Notes under the pieces: model-generated | What the model was told of the DNA's origin: nothing | Seen by the model: the letters and a program-made list of their open reading frames with translations, nothing else | Database searches by the model: none | Position numbers and translations under genes: made by a program | Shown here: positions 53,739 to 63,232 of the stretch, in pieces | Layout: the number at the start of each line of letters is the position of its first letter | How positions within the stretch are numbered: position 1 is the stretch's first letter | Origin: Halorubrum salsamenti | GTDB lineage: Archaea > Halobacteriota > Halobacteria > Halobacteriales > Haloferacaceae | Assembly: GCF_007671685.1 (NCBI RefSeq) | Contig: NZ_VCNL01000002.1 | Span: forward strand, 248,001 to 312,000 | DNA length: 64,000 nt | Reading direction: 5' to 3'

Positions 53739-54025
53739 ACCCGTTATTACGGCTCAACAGGCATAATTCCCATTTCAAAAATTCGTTCCGACGGTACCGT
53801 CGCTAGCAATCAACGTCGAAGACGGAATACGGCGAGTGCGAGACAAACTCGATTCACTGAGTAATCCAGCACCACCACCGGTAGGCAGTTAGTGCTCGTC
53901 AGAGTTCCACCCATCGCAGTACACTGGGAGTGAGTGTCAGCAAACTCCACAACGCAAACAGCCGTCTCAAACGAACCTGGAATCGGAATACAAACAGCCG
54001 AGTGGTCGTAACGTGAGATATCTAG

Positions 54026-54241
54026 ATGGCAGAAAATAGTGGTTCCAACCAAGTGCCTAGCCAGCCAGTTGTTGTTCAAGAAGACACCCATCAGAACGAG
54101 ATTCCAGAGAATATCGACTCAGAGCTGTACAAGACAGACAGCCCGACCAACTCGTTCCACGAATTCAGAATCGAGCCCGATGACGAGCTCGTTGAAGCAC
54201 TTCGCAACAACGGTCACACGGTGAAATTCAGAGACCGGTAA
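54026..54241 (+). CDS. Small protein upstream of the PolB operon
   Basis: 71 residues. The N-terminal half is polar and the C-terminal half reads FRIEPDDELVEALRNNGHTV, possibly a helix that contacts a partner. It has no known domain and is separated from the RadA-like gene by 67 bases. It may be part of the same transcription unit. Confidence 0.5.
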   Translation: MAENSGSNQVPSQPVVVQEDTHQNEIPENIDSELYKTDSPTNSFHEFRIEPDDELVEALRNNGHTVKFRDR

Positions 54242-54308
54242 TTCCACTTCCAGTTTCACTCCGCGTGTATGGCTCACGCCTTTGACTATCACGTGGCAGG
54301 TAACGAGT

Positions 54309-54998
54309 ATGAACACGTCTCAACGACAGCCACGCGTTGAGTTACCGGAACTGGATGCCGGACTCACGCTCGTGGACGTGGGTTCGGATCTCGGCGTAAC
54401 GCCAGTCCAGTCCTTGCTGCTTGACTCCATCTTCGCCGGGGACGGCGACGCGTACTGGGTTGACGCGGCCGGCACGGCACAGACCACACGGCTTCGTGAA
54501 CTCGCTCCCGATCGGCGGTACCTTCACCGGGTGCACGTCGCTCGCGGGTTCACCGCGTATCAACAAACGTCGCTGCTTGACCGGCTCACCGGTGAGCACG
54601 TCACGGCCCCAAGCGTCGTGGTTGCGACCGGGATCGACCGGTTGTATCGAGACACCGACGTACCGGCAACCCACGCGCAGGACCTGTTGGTCCGGTCAAT
54701 CGCCGCACTCGCTCGCGTCGGGCGTGTCCACGACGTCCCCGTCATCGTGACGCGGTCGCGTGCCGACGAGTTCACGCAACCGCTCGTGAACGCGGCGCAG
54801 ACACACCTTCGGTGTGAGGACACGCAGTTCGGACCGCGATTCACCGACGCGACCGGAGACGTTGATACGCTCGTGTATCACCTCGGCGACGGGTGGGTGC
54901 AGACGACGCTCGCGTACTGGCAAGAGGTCCTCACTCACCGAGCACGGATGCATGACGCCCCGGTCGTGGGTGAAGAGGCGACGTCGGGAGTCGTCTGA
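54309..54998 (+). CDS. RadA/RecA-like protein with degenerate Walker A
   Basis: About 229 residues from the ATG at 54309. The layout resembles a RadA/Rad51 core, with a VHVARGFTAYQQTSLLD segment like the VNVARAFNTDHQ region, PVIVTRSRADEFTQPL like the Walker B strand and loop, and QFGPRFTD near the end. Where Walker A (GxxxxGKT) should be it reads GSDLGVTPVQS, so the phosphate-binding Lys-Thr is lost. ATP hydrolysis is unlikely. It may instead be a structural or loader subunit for the polymerase encoded two genes downstream; its stop overlaps the next ATG by 1 nt. Confidence 0.65.
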   Translation: MNTSQRQPRVELPELDAGLTLVDVGSDLGVTPVQSLLLDSIFAGDGDAYWVDAAGTAQTTRLRELAPDRRYLHRVHVARGFTAYQQTSLLDRLTGEHVTAPSVVVATGIDRLYRDTDVPATHAQDLLVRSIAALARVGRVHDVPVIVTRSRADEFTQPLVNAAQTHLRCEDTQFGPRFTDATGDVDTLVYHLGDGWVQTTLAYWQEVLTHRARMHDAPVVGEEATSGVV

Positions 54999-55279
54999 TG
55001 GGCCGGACCAACCCGACGTACCGTGACACGCTGCGCGCGATCGAGGACCGCTGGGGCCCGTACCGCCGGACGCTGCGCCGCCGCGATCAACCGCGATTTG
55101 ACCAGTTGTTCGTGTACGCCCGCAACCACGCTGATGCGGCCGGGATGTTGAATCACGAAGACCGGTTCGCACCTCTGCTGGTGAGCATCGCCATCGAACA
55201 GGAACGCCGGATCGACGAGCTCGAAGCTCGCATCACCGACCTCGAAGGCTCCACCAGTCCCGATGGTGCTGACCGTTGA
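54998..55279 (+). CDS. Small helical protein of the PolB operon
   Basis: 93 residues: TYRDTLRAIEDRWGPYRRTL at the start, then DQLFVYARNHADAAGML and a C-terminal coiled-coil, IAIEQERRIDELEARITDL. The start overlaps the RadA-like gene by 1 nt, and its 3' end overlaps the polymerase start by 17 nt. This tight packing suggests it works with the polymerase. It may match a haloarchaeal family near PolB (recalled), function unknown. Confidence 0.65.
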   Translation: MGRTNPTYRDTLRAIEDRWGPYRRTLRRRDQPRFDQLFVYARNHADAAGMLNHEDRFAPLLVSIAIEQERRIDELEARITDLEGSTSPDGADR

Positions 55280-57470
55280 TTTCCACTCTGCTGGTGACGT
55301 CGTTCGCTGGTCACTCACCGATGACGGCGTCACCCGCACAGTCCATGAAGGGTACACGCCGACGCTGTTCGTCGGCGACGCAGCTCGTGATCTGTACGGG
55401 CGGCGCGGCGGCCCGACCCCGACACCACCGGACCGTGATGGACTGTCCGACTCGCTCACTGAACTCCAAGCGTTCCTCACCGGGCAGGACGCTGTCGCCA
55501 ACACGGGATGTGAATCTTACCGGCAGACGTTTCGAACGGCACCGCGGCCGCTCCTCCGAATCGATGCGGCCAGCGTGGACGCGGTGCGGCAAATCGCACA
55601 ACGCGTCCAGCAGTTCAACAGACCGGCCGAGTACACGTGTTACAACGTCGATCTGACGCGGCAGTTCCGGTACTGCCTCGAAACCGGGACGCCGGCGAGC
55701 CCCGACCAGTCTGTCCGGCCACTCCGCACACTCTCCCTCTCGATCCCACCACACAAATCAGGGCCTGACGCCCTGACGCACCTCACGATCGACGGTGACG
55801 CTGCCGGGCAGACACCCGAAGCTGCAGTCACCGCCGTTGACCGTGCCGTCCGCGAACGAGATCCCGACGTCATCGTCGTGTCCACAGCGGACCTCATCCC
55901 GCTGCTGTTCGACGCCGCCGACACGCACGACGTATCTGGTTTCGAACTCGGCCGCGAGCCCGGGTACACGAAACTCGCCGGGGAATCCACGTACACGAGC
56001 TATGGGCAAGTCGGGCATTCCCCGGCCCGGTACACACTCCCCGGCCGCGTCGTGATCGACGAGTCGAACACGTTCTTCTACCACGAAGCTGGGCTACCCG
56101 GCTGCCTCGATCTCGTGAACCGCGCCGGACTCCCGCTCGAAGAACTCGGGTGGGCGTCGATCGGACGCGTCCTCACCGCCATGCAGATCCGCGCCGCCCG
56201 CGACCGTGACGTCCTCGTCCCGTGGCAAGCGTGGCGACCGGAACTCTTCAAACCCGCAGCCACGCTGGACGCCGCCGACCGCGGTGGCACCACGTTCGCC
56301 CCCGCAGTCGGCGTTCACGAGAACGTCCACGAACTGGACTTTGCGTCCCTGTACCCGAACATCATTCGCACACGCAACATCTCCCCGGAAACCGTTCGAT
56401 GCGGGTGCTGCGACACCGACGACGTTCCCGGCCTGGGGTACTCGATTTGCGACGCTGATGGGTACCTCCCGACGGTGCTCGGCCCGCTCATCGACGCGCG
56501 CAGCCGGATCAAAGACCAGATCGAGGAAACGACCGACGACGCCGAACGCGACCGGCTCGAATCAGCGTCGGCAGCGATCAAATGGATTCTCGTCTCGTGT
56601 TTCGGGTACCAAGGCTTCTCGAACGCGAAGTTCGGCCGCATCGAATGTCACGAAGCGATCAACGCGTTCGCCCGCGACATCCTCCTCGATGCGAAAACCG
56701 CGCTCGAAGCCGTCGGGTGGCAAGTGCTCCACGGCATCGTCGATTCCATCTGGGTCACCCCGGCCCCGGACCGTGACCAACGCCCGCTCGAAACCGTCGC
56801 CGCAGAGATCTCCGCAGACACCGGGATCGCGTTAGAATATGAGTCCGCGTTCGACTGGGTCGCGTTCTGCCCGATGCGGAACGGCGACAGCGGCGCACTC
56901 ACCCGATACTTCGGAAAACGACGCGTCGAAACCACACCGTCCACTGGCGAGCTCGGTGACGCGATCAAAACGCGTGGCATCGAAACCCGGCAGCGAAACA
57001 CCCCGCCGTGGGTGAGTACCGTCCAGGAAGACGCGCTCCGCGTGTTCGACGCCACGCGGTCACCTGACGCCGTGTGCGACGTGCTCCACCGGCACCTCAC
57101 CGCACTACGCCGCGGCGACGTCGCAACGGACGACCTCATCGTCGCCAACCGCGTCTCCAAACGGGCGGACGCGTACACGCAGGAAACACTCACCGTCGCC
57201 GCACTCCGCCGCACCCAACACCACGGGTCAAGCCTCGCCCCAGGGCAAACCGTCCGCTACATCGTCGTCAACGCCGACGGACGCGGCATCGACCGCGTCC
57301 GCCTCCCGTTCGAAGACAGCGAGTCGTACGATGCTGACTGGTACGAAGACGCCGCGATCCGCGCCGTCGAAAGCATCGTCTCGTGTGTCGGCTGGGACCG
57401 CACAGACATCGACCAGTACCTCGCAGACACTACCGAAACCACTCTCGGGAGTTACAATACACAACCTTGA
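55263..57470 (+). CDS. Family-B DNA polymerase with altered motifs
   Basis: 735 residues. Motif A is intact (HELDFASLYPNII, about 357-368). Motif B is K440WILVSCFG: the usual Asn is Val and Tyr is Phe. Motif C is GIVDS (491-495), keeping the second Asp of DTD but replacing the first by Ile. In place of the exonuclease Exo I DIE there is TLSLSI (157-161), and the Exo II Asn/Asp region reads VIVVSTADLIPLL. A CGCC run near 380 may bind zinc. Proofreading is probably absent; polymerase activity is uncertain. This is much like the inactivated archaeal PolB2 group (recalled). A short replicative or repair polymerase of the element is the alternative. Confidence 0.85.
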   Translation: MVLTVDFHSAGDVVRWSLTDDGVTRTVHEGYTPTLFVGDAARDLYGRRGGPTPTPPDRDGLSDSLTELQAFLTGQDAVANTGCESYRQTFRTAPRPLLRIDAASVDAVRQIAQRVQQFNRPAEYTCYNVDLTRQFRYCLETGTPASPDQSVRPLRTLSLSIPPHKSGPDALTHLTIDGDAAGQTPEAAVTAVDRAVRERDPDVIVVSTADLIPLLFDAADTHDVSGFELGREPGYTKLAGESTYTSYGQVGHSPARYTLPGRVVIDESNTFFYHEAGLPGCLDLVNRAGLPLEELGWASIGRVLTAMQIRAARDRDVLVPWQAWRPELFKPAATLDAADRGGTTFAPAVGVHENVHELDFASLYPNIIRTRNISPETVRCGCCDTDDVPGLGYSICDADGYLPTVLGPLIDARSRIKDQIEETTDDAERDRLESASAAIKWILVSCFGYQGFSNAKFGRIECHEAINAFARDILLDAKTALEAVGWQVLHGIVDSIWVTPAPDRDQRPLETVAAEISADTGIALEYESAFDWVAFCPMRNGDSGALTRYFGKRRVETTPSTGELGDAIKTRGIETRQRNTPPWVSTVQEDALRVFDATRSPDAVCDVLHRHLTALRRGDVATDDLIVANRVSKRADAYTQETLTVAALRRTQHHGSSLAPGQTVRYIVVNADGRGIDRVRLPFEDSESYDADWYEDAAIRAVESIVSCVGWDRTDIDQYLADTTETTLGSYNTQP

Positions 57471-57566
57471 ATTCAACCAGAGGCAGCAGCTCCGCCACCT
57501 CTCCGCTCCTAACCGAATCGTCGTCCGACCAAACTGCTTAGTTCGTAGTCCGCGTACCTCTGAGCC

Positions 57567-58196
57567 ATGCTGGGCACTCCGGGTTCCATTCAGCCACTGG
57601 ATGGGAGCCACACAGCCCGCCGGTTCTTCGCCGTCCAGGAATTACTGGGTACTCCGGAACTCGCCCGGTTTTACACGGACCTCCTGATCAACTCTCCGAC
57701 GACGATCACGGCAGCGCGTGAGCGTCACGGTTTCTCCGAACGCACCGCGTACGAGTACGCCAATAAGCTTGAGGAGTTGGGCGTCGCGGAAGAACTGGAC
57801 GAATACCAAGACGGGTCTGCACTCTGGCGTGCCGACCCAGTAAGCGGCGAGTGGACCGATGAGACCACGGTCGAATTCGGCCCCGCCATTATCGCCGTCT
57901 ACGGGGCAACAAGCGTTGATGACGATCTCGAACGCTACGTGGACCGTCACGGAAAGGCGGCGCTGACACCCGCGGTGACGGCAACGATCAACTACCTACA
58001 GGGCGAGACGACCCGCCGCGGTATAGCCGACACCCTCAGAGTCCCACCTGTCGAAGCCATCGCAGTCACGCAAGCAATTGAACGGATCGTGGCCGTAGTG
58101 ACAGACTTCGATCCGACGCTTAGCGACGTTACGTTCACCGTAGACGTTCACGACCGGGCAACCGAGCAAAGCCCATACCAACGTGTCGATGAGTGA
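57567..58196 (+). CDS. Winged-helix protein following the polymerase
   Basis: 209 residues. An N-terminal winged helix, ITAARERHGFSERTAYEYAN and KLEELGVAEELDEY, is followed by a second helical domain (RRGIADTLRVPPVEAIAVTQ). It lies 96 bases after the polymerase gene, on the same strand. It may regulate the operon or belong to it; a DUF7437-like family is suspected from memory. Confidence 0.65.
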   Translation: MLGTPGSIQPLDGSHTARRFFAVQELLGTPELARFYTDLLINSPTTITAARERHGFSERTAYEYANKLEELGVAEELDEYQDGSALWRADPVSGEWTDETTVEFGPAIIAVYGATSVDDDLERYVDRHGKAALTPAVTATINYLQGETTRRGIADTLRVPPVEAIAVTQAIERIVAVVTDFDPTLSDVTFTVDVHDRATEQSPYQRVDE

Positions 58197-58389
58197 GAAC
58201 CTGAATGCCGGGAACCAACCGTCCCCGCCCAGTATCGAAGAAACGACGCAAGGACACCTCAAATGAGGTCGCGCGTGATCTCCACAGCCATGAGAGATTA
58301 AGACCGTCGCCAATGTTCACAAGCCGATGTTTTTGAGAAATTTCGGCTTGAGAACGCCTAAGCGTCTCTTCCCCGCACGGAACACTACG

Positions 58390-58802
58390 ATGGCGACGAA
58401 TCACTCGCAGACCGCCGGCGCAGCGTTCTCGGAGGACCCCGAAGACCTGCTGCCCGAGGACAGCGCCCTCAGCCTTAACGAGTACCTGGCGATGCACGCA
58501 GCGGTCGGGCACCGCATCAGATACGAAATCCTCTACCGACTCGTCCACAGCGGCGACATGAGCCCCACAGAACTGGCGGACGCGATCGACATCGACGACA
58601 GTACCCTCCACTATCACCTCAACAAACCCGCGACGTGGAACTCGTCGAAAAACGCCAACACACCGAGCGAGAAGCAGACGGCCTCTAGACGTACTACCGA
58701 GCGACAGTGCTCGGCGAGGTAACGCTCACGAGCGGCGTTGACGAACTGATCCGCGGCGAGAAAGACTTCGAAGCGATGTACGACAGTTCGACCGAGAACT
58801 GA
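58390..58802 (+). pseudogene. ArsR/MarR-type winged-helix regulator, decayed
   Basis: The frame from the ATG at 58390 reads well through the winged-helix core (AVGHRIRYEILYRLVHSGD, MSPTELADAIDIDDSTLHYH) up to about 58626. Homology then continues one base earlier as RDVELVEKRQHTEREADGL, ends at TAG (58686-58688), and goes on as TYYRATVLGEVTL to a TGA at 58800-58802. A one-base deletion and a premature stop (probably TAC to TAG) therefore inactivated it. Confidence 0.75.
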
Positions 58803-58888
58803 GAGACATCGCCGAGGGTCTCGTCAACTTGTGTTCTGACTAGTACGGTTGAACGATCAGCGTGGTCATCGATGTACTGGCAGGCGCT

Positions 58889-59434
58889 CTACGCTGCGGG
58901 ACCAGAGGAACTCGTCTCTTCTTCGTCGTCAGATCTGACTGTGATTGACACGTCGATGTCCTCTGACGGGTCAAGTCCCTCTACGAAGGCAGCTCCCATT
59001 CGAATACTTAACTCAAGCCCCGCAGGTTGGAACGCCTCGTACAGAAACGCCGAAATTCGGGCCCACAGAACAAAATCTTCCATCGCCTCATCAGGCGGGT
59101 CCTCTTCAAACACTTCTTCTTCCAAGAAGAGCCCCAAGATGGGTTCTTTATCGAACCAGTCCCACCGTTGAAGGATTGCGAGGTCTGTGAGCGATTTCTT
59201 CACGCCTTCTTCGAGGTACCACTGATAGGGTTCAGCTGGCGGTTCTTGCTCACCGTTCATCGAATCGAGGATCGACTGGACATCGTATCCATCCAAGAAA
59301 CCACTCAGTTCATTCTGAGCTGATTCTCTCACACGCTCTTCGCTTAACTCATCGAGTATCGGAAACCCGCAATTCCCACAGTAATTCGCTTCGGCCATGG
59401 GCAGCTCTTCTCGGCAGCGGATACACGTTACCAT
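58889..59434 (-). CDS. Zinc-ribbon protein of unknown function
   Basis: 181 residues. The N-terminus MVTCIRCREELPMAEANYCG has CxxC and later CxxC (YCGNCGFPIL), a likely zinc ribbon. The rest is helical and acidic, WYLEEGVKKSLTDLAILQRW and FVLWARISAFLYEAFQPAGL. The end is a polar acidic tail. No enzyme motif was seen. It may be an orphan of the element. Confidence 0.6.
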   Translation of the reverse strand: MVTCIRCREELPMAEANYCGNCGFPILDELSEERVRESAQNELSGFLDGYDVQSILDSMNGEQEPPAEPYQWYLEEGVKKSLTDLAILQRWDWFDKEPILGLFLEEEVFEEDPPDEAMEDFVLWARISAFLYEAFQPAGLELSIRMGAAFVEGLDPSEDIDVSITVRSDDEEETSSSGPAA

Positions 59435-59542
59435 ACAACGCAGTATCTAGCTTAGAACATAAACCAAGACCCAGAAGAAATACGGAATTACGCTGACGAT
59501 CCCACACGGTCACCAGTCCCTCCTCTACGGACTCGCTGCCAG

Positions 59543-59749
59543 TCAGCTGCCGTCCCATTCTTCGGGGAACATTCTAGGGTGTTTGTGATCCGGGGAAATC
59601 TCAGCGAGAACTTGTTTAATATCGCGTTCAGTCTCCTCACTGTGAGAACTGACGAACTCAACCGTCGCCATCCCGATGTTGTACGGATTCGCGCCGGCTA
59701 CGTCTTTTTCGACACGCCGGAGTTTCCGTTTGAGTTGCTCTGTCCCCAC
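59543..59749 (-). CDS. Small protein, unknown; start uncertain
   Basis: 68 residues from a GTG at 59749: KRKLRRVEKDVAGANPYNIG and VEFVSSHSEETERDIKQVLA. The same frame stays open upstream for about 24 more codons with plausible sequence (TDTGLRAYVYDDV), but no ATG, GTG or TTG start is visible before a TGA near 59818. The true start is unclear, and the gene may have lost its 5' end. Confidence 0.45.
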   Translation of the reverse strand: MGTEQLKRKLRRVEKDVAGANPYNIGMATVEFVSSHSEETERDIKQVLAEISPDHKHPRMFPEEWDGS

Positions 59750-60272
59750 ATCATCGTAGACATACGCACGTAACCCGGTATCTGTCCGGTTTCGAACTGT
59801 CCCATCAAATTCTCCTCATATGCGTATAGCCACCACTGTGAAAAACGCTGCCTGGGAACGTCGCTAAAACCTCACTTTTGCCGCCGAACCAGCCCGAGCC
59901 GCGTGATATCATTCGCCGCGATAAGTCTTTCAACCCCGTCTCACGCCAGGCTCCTCCATAGTTTCCTGGCGAGTCTGCGCCGCAATTTCTGACCTCACAC
60001 TACGCGTGGGACAGAAACCAATTTCCCAATACCACCGTGTTCATCCCGTAGAACACGGTTGTTGAACCCCTCACTCCGTAATCGTGTTCAACAGTCCTGC
60101 TGTATAGCGGGGCGCATATCTCACCCGAGACTGCGCCAGAATAGGAGTGTTCAACTCGGGACCGACAGGCGTGCGCCGTGGCGTCTTCGGTTCGTCTGCG
60201 CGGTCAGGTATAATTGCCACGTACAGATCGGTCGAAGATCTCTTCTCCCGGACCGTCAACTCCCACGATACG
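59750..60272. other. Gene-free interval
   Basis: About 520 bases. Apart from the open extension of the preceding small frame (to about 59815) there is no supported gene. Composition is intermediate. No repeat, tRNA or IS end recognised. Confidence 0.5.
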
Positions 60273-61406
60273 TTACTCGTGGAGCGCTAATCGGACGGCA
60301 TCGGACATTCCACTGACGCGAGCGGCATGCTCCCACGATTCCTCGCGGATGCCGTTGGTGACGTATGCGAAGCCGACGTTCAGTTCCGGGTCACCCCAGC
60401 CGAAAATACTCCCGAGCCCGGCATGCCCGAACATCCGTTCGCGGCTGAACGATCCGAACATGTTGTTCGCTAACCCGCCAGTCCAAAACCCGAGCGCATA
60501 CCGGGCCGACCGCGAGAGTGTCCCGTCAGCGTCTGTTTCGGCGTGGGTCCGCGTCGCTTCGGCAACCGTCTCCTCATCAAGCAGGCGTGTGCCATCGAGT
60601 TCACCGCCGTTGGCCATACACGCGTAAAACCGCGCCATGTCTCGCGCAGTACCGATCCCGTTTGCCGCCGGGATCACTGCACGCCGCACAGCTTCAGTGT
60701 TAAACGCGTCCGCGGATTCGGACGCCGGGATACCTAACCCTTCACCGGGATCCCGGCAGCGGTCGAACACCTCGAACCCGGCGAGAGTAGCGACATCGTC
60801 GTCGTCATCCGAGTCAAGCCCGATCGACGACCGATCCATTCCTAACGGGTCAAACACGTGTTCGGCGACATACTCATCGACGTGCTGCCCGGACAAACGG
60901 TGAATGAGTTCACCGACGACCCAGCCGTAGTTGAACGTGTGATACGCCGGTTGCTCACCCGGGTCGAACACCGGATCGATGTCTTCCATAGCCTGGACGA
61001 CTGCGTCCCAGTCACCCCATTTTTCAGGCTGATCATCGAAGTCACCAAACGGAATCCCGGCAGTGTGGCTCAGCACCTGTCGAATAGTGATCTCGGCTTT
61101 CTGCGTCCCGTTGTCGGCGAACCCAGGCCAATGATCGACAACCGGGTCGTCGTACGCGGCCTCGCCCTGCTCGATGAGTTGCTGCAGGCCAACACCCGCA
61201 TACGGTTTCGTACACGAAAAGATGAGATGACGCGTTTCTGCGGTGGTTTCACCGCCATCCGGGCCAGTTGTCCCGCCGGCGAAATCCACGACGAGATCCC
61301 CGTCAACGTAAACCGCGAGTTGCGCGCCATGATGCAGACCGACATCGAGGTGACGGTCAAATTCAGCTCGAAGTCGCTGTCGATCACTCTCGGTGAGTGC
61401 TACCAT
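60273..61406 (-). CDS. Beta-lactamase-fold serine hydrolase
   Basis: 377 residues from the ATG at 61406. Serine-hydrolase (class C beta-lactamase/EstB type) motifs are FSCTKPY (SxxK, the nucleophile Ser and Lys) near residue 86, the YxN equivalent in YHTFNYGW, and HAGLGS near 345. VLSHTAGIPFGDF is typical of these esterases. It would hydrolyse an ester or a small peptide bond; no signal peptide is visible, so it is probably cytoplasmic. Its place on the island may be accidental. Confidence 0.9.
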   Translation of the reverse strand: MVALTESDRQRLRAEFDRHLDVGLHHGAQLAVYVDGDLVVDFAGGTTGPDGGETTAETRHLIFSCTKPYAGVGLQQLIEQGEAAYDDPVVDHWPGFADNGTQKAEITIRQVLSHTAGIPFGDFDDQPEKWGDWDAVVQAMEDIDPVFDPGEQPAYHTFNYGWVVGELIHRLSGQHVDEYVAEHVFDPLGMDRSSIGLDSDDDDDVATLAGFEVFDRCRDPGEGLGIPASESADAFNTEAVRRAVIPAANGIGTARDMARFYACMANGGELDGTRLLDEETVAEATRTHAETDADGTLSRSARYALGFWTGGLANNMFGSFSRERMFGHAGLGSIFGWGDPELNVGFAYVTNGIREESWEHAARVSGMSDAVRLALHE

Positions 61407-61902
61407 ACCACTACTCACAAACAATTGTCAATTAAGATTCGGTGGCTTCGTTGAAGTCTGATTATCCAGACACATCATCGCCTGAAACAGCCAGTCGCTG
61501 AAGAGTGCTTGTTGATTACTGTAGTTTCTGCCAACTTGACGAGGTTATCTGGTGGCGGTGCGAGATACAAGGCGCGAATCGGTCACCGGACTCCCAATAA
61601 AAGTGTACACCTGATTTGATCAGTGCAGAAGAAGTAGTGATCACTGACACACAGCGTATTGTCAGCAGTATAAAAATCTTGCAAACAAATTATAGGAATA
61701 GTACCAACCTATGGTACCAATCCGATACCAATCTTAGGCCTCCTCCATAGCCGATCTCCCCAGCCATTCGCGGCTTCCAGCACACATGTCGATCATCATG
61801 GTTGCCATCTGCCGTGTAAAACCACTCTAACTCCAACTTAGCATCTATTCAACACAGCAAAAATATTATGTCGATTGGTTGCTTACTTTCATACAAGTTA
61901 GC
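61407..61902. other. AT-rich gene-free interval
   Basis: About 496 bases between the hydrolase and the Tat-exported protein. From about 61650 the sequence is AT-rich, with AAATATTATG at 61860-61869 a possible TATA region for the next gene. No gene or RNA found. Confidence 0.55.
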
Positions 61903-62763
61903 ATGTCCCACGATAACCAGATGCTGCCCAACTCTACTCGTCGGCAAGCGATGAAGACGCTGGGCGGGGGTCTAGGTTTCGCGGGAATGGGTGGAGTCGC
62001 GGGTGCCGCCGAGGACGTTGATCAAGGTCCGACTAGCTTGTTGCCCGTTGATGAAGCAGATTTTGCTGAACCAACAATAGAGAAATCAAGCATAGGGCCA
62101 GATACGTACGTTGCAACCCCAATCCGCGAAACAAGAGTTAGAGATAATGGCTATGCAGTGATCAATCTTCGTGGCAGGGTGGGTTGGGGTAAGGGCGAGT
62201 TGTCAATGGGAGGTACTGCTTGGCTTGACTCAATATGGGAGGCGCCCAGTACGGGTGAGTACAAACTAGAGGCTGAGTATGAGCATGGGGGCAGAAATAG
62301 CGACCAAATTTACAATTCTGCAGGGATAACTATTACTAGAGAGCCAAGTATTGCGGTTGAAAACGTCCGAACGGGAGAAATTGTCGGTTGGGATCCAAAA
62401 ATTGGGAGTAGTCTTGTTTCGGCGGAAATTACTGAGCAGACTATCGAATTCCTTCTTACTCGGATCACGTCCTATCTCATTTTCCCCAGCGCAGGTTTTA
62501 TTGCAAGAAGGTTAGCGAATCATATTCTGGGAGAAGTTTTTGATCATCTCATTGAGGTTCGTCCACAGGGAACTACCGGGAGGTGGCTAGATTCGGGCGC
62601 TACCAGCTTCTGGGCAGAAGAAGGTGAAAAATACCGTATTCGATTTGCTGTTGATAACAATTTATCAGGTCAATGCCAGAATGATGATTCTGCATTCGTG
62701 GGACATTCAGCTGTGTATTATCAACTCAACCAATTCCAGATCTCACCGGTCAATAGTAACTAA
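61903..62763 (+). CDS. Tat-exported protein of unknown function, AT-rich
   Basis: 286 residues from the ATG at 61903. The Tat-like signal STRRQAMKTLGGGLGFAGMG leads to a mature part with VINLRGRVGWGKGELSMG, WLDSIWEAPSTGEYKLEAEY and RITSYLIFPSAGFIARRLAN. The gene's codons use far more A/T than the neighbours. A secreted or cell-surface role is likely. I do not recognise the family. Confidence 0.7.
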   Translation: MSHDNQMLPNSTRRQAMKTLGGGLGFAGMGGVAGAAEDVDQGPTSLLPVDEADFAEPTIEKSSIGPDTYVATPIRETRVRDNGYAVINLRGRVGWGKGELSMGGTAWLDSIWEAPSTGEYKLEAEYEHGGRNSDQIYNSAGITITREPSIAVENVRTGEIVGWDPKIGSSLVSAEITEQTIEFLLTRITSYLIFPSAGFIARRLANHILGEVFDHLIEVRPQGTTGRWLDSGATSFWAEEGEKYRIRFAVDNNLSGQCQNDDSAFVGHSAVYYQLNQFQISPVNSN

Positions 62764-63232
62764 GGTATTCCGTGCAGAAACACCAAATCTGTGCAGCTGC
62801 ACAAGCTGTCTCGGAAAGCAAAGTGACAAATTCTAGCCCCAGTCAAAATTAATAGAATTGAATAGTTGTCAATCGTAATCCATGGTATTCTCACACTGGG
62901 TGGGAGTATCGCGGCCTCAATCGTGTAAATGACCCGGAGTTAGTGCGATGGCAATATACTCCTGATTAACATTCCTATCTCATAAAAGAATAGAATCTAC
63001 CTCCGTCATTCCGATGTGTCAGTATAAACGAATGTTGTTCAGTATGGAAGTAATCGAAAGAATCGAGACCAGTGTGCTGACTACACCCTCTGTATTCAGC
63101 AGCCGTATTCTGACAGCATCCAGAAATATCGATAATTGCTCCGGTAACTTGTTGCCCTGTACTGGCCGAGACTGGGTCAGAATCTGTCACTTGCTGAGGA
63201 TTTCAACAGAGCCGCACTCCGGTAGTTGAACA
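62764..63232. other. AT-rich gene-free interval
   Basis: About 470 bases of mostly AT-rich sequence, continuing the composition of the exported-protein gene. Only short frames. No repeat or RNA recognised. Confidence 0.5.

Noticed and set aside
55263-57470. Casposon (PolB plus Cas1)
   Set aside because: No cas1-like gene was seen near the polymerase, and integrases are of the tyrosine type.
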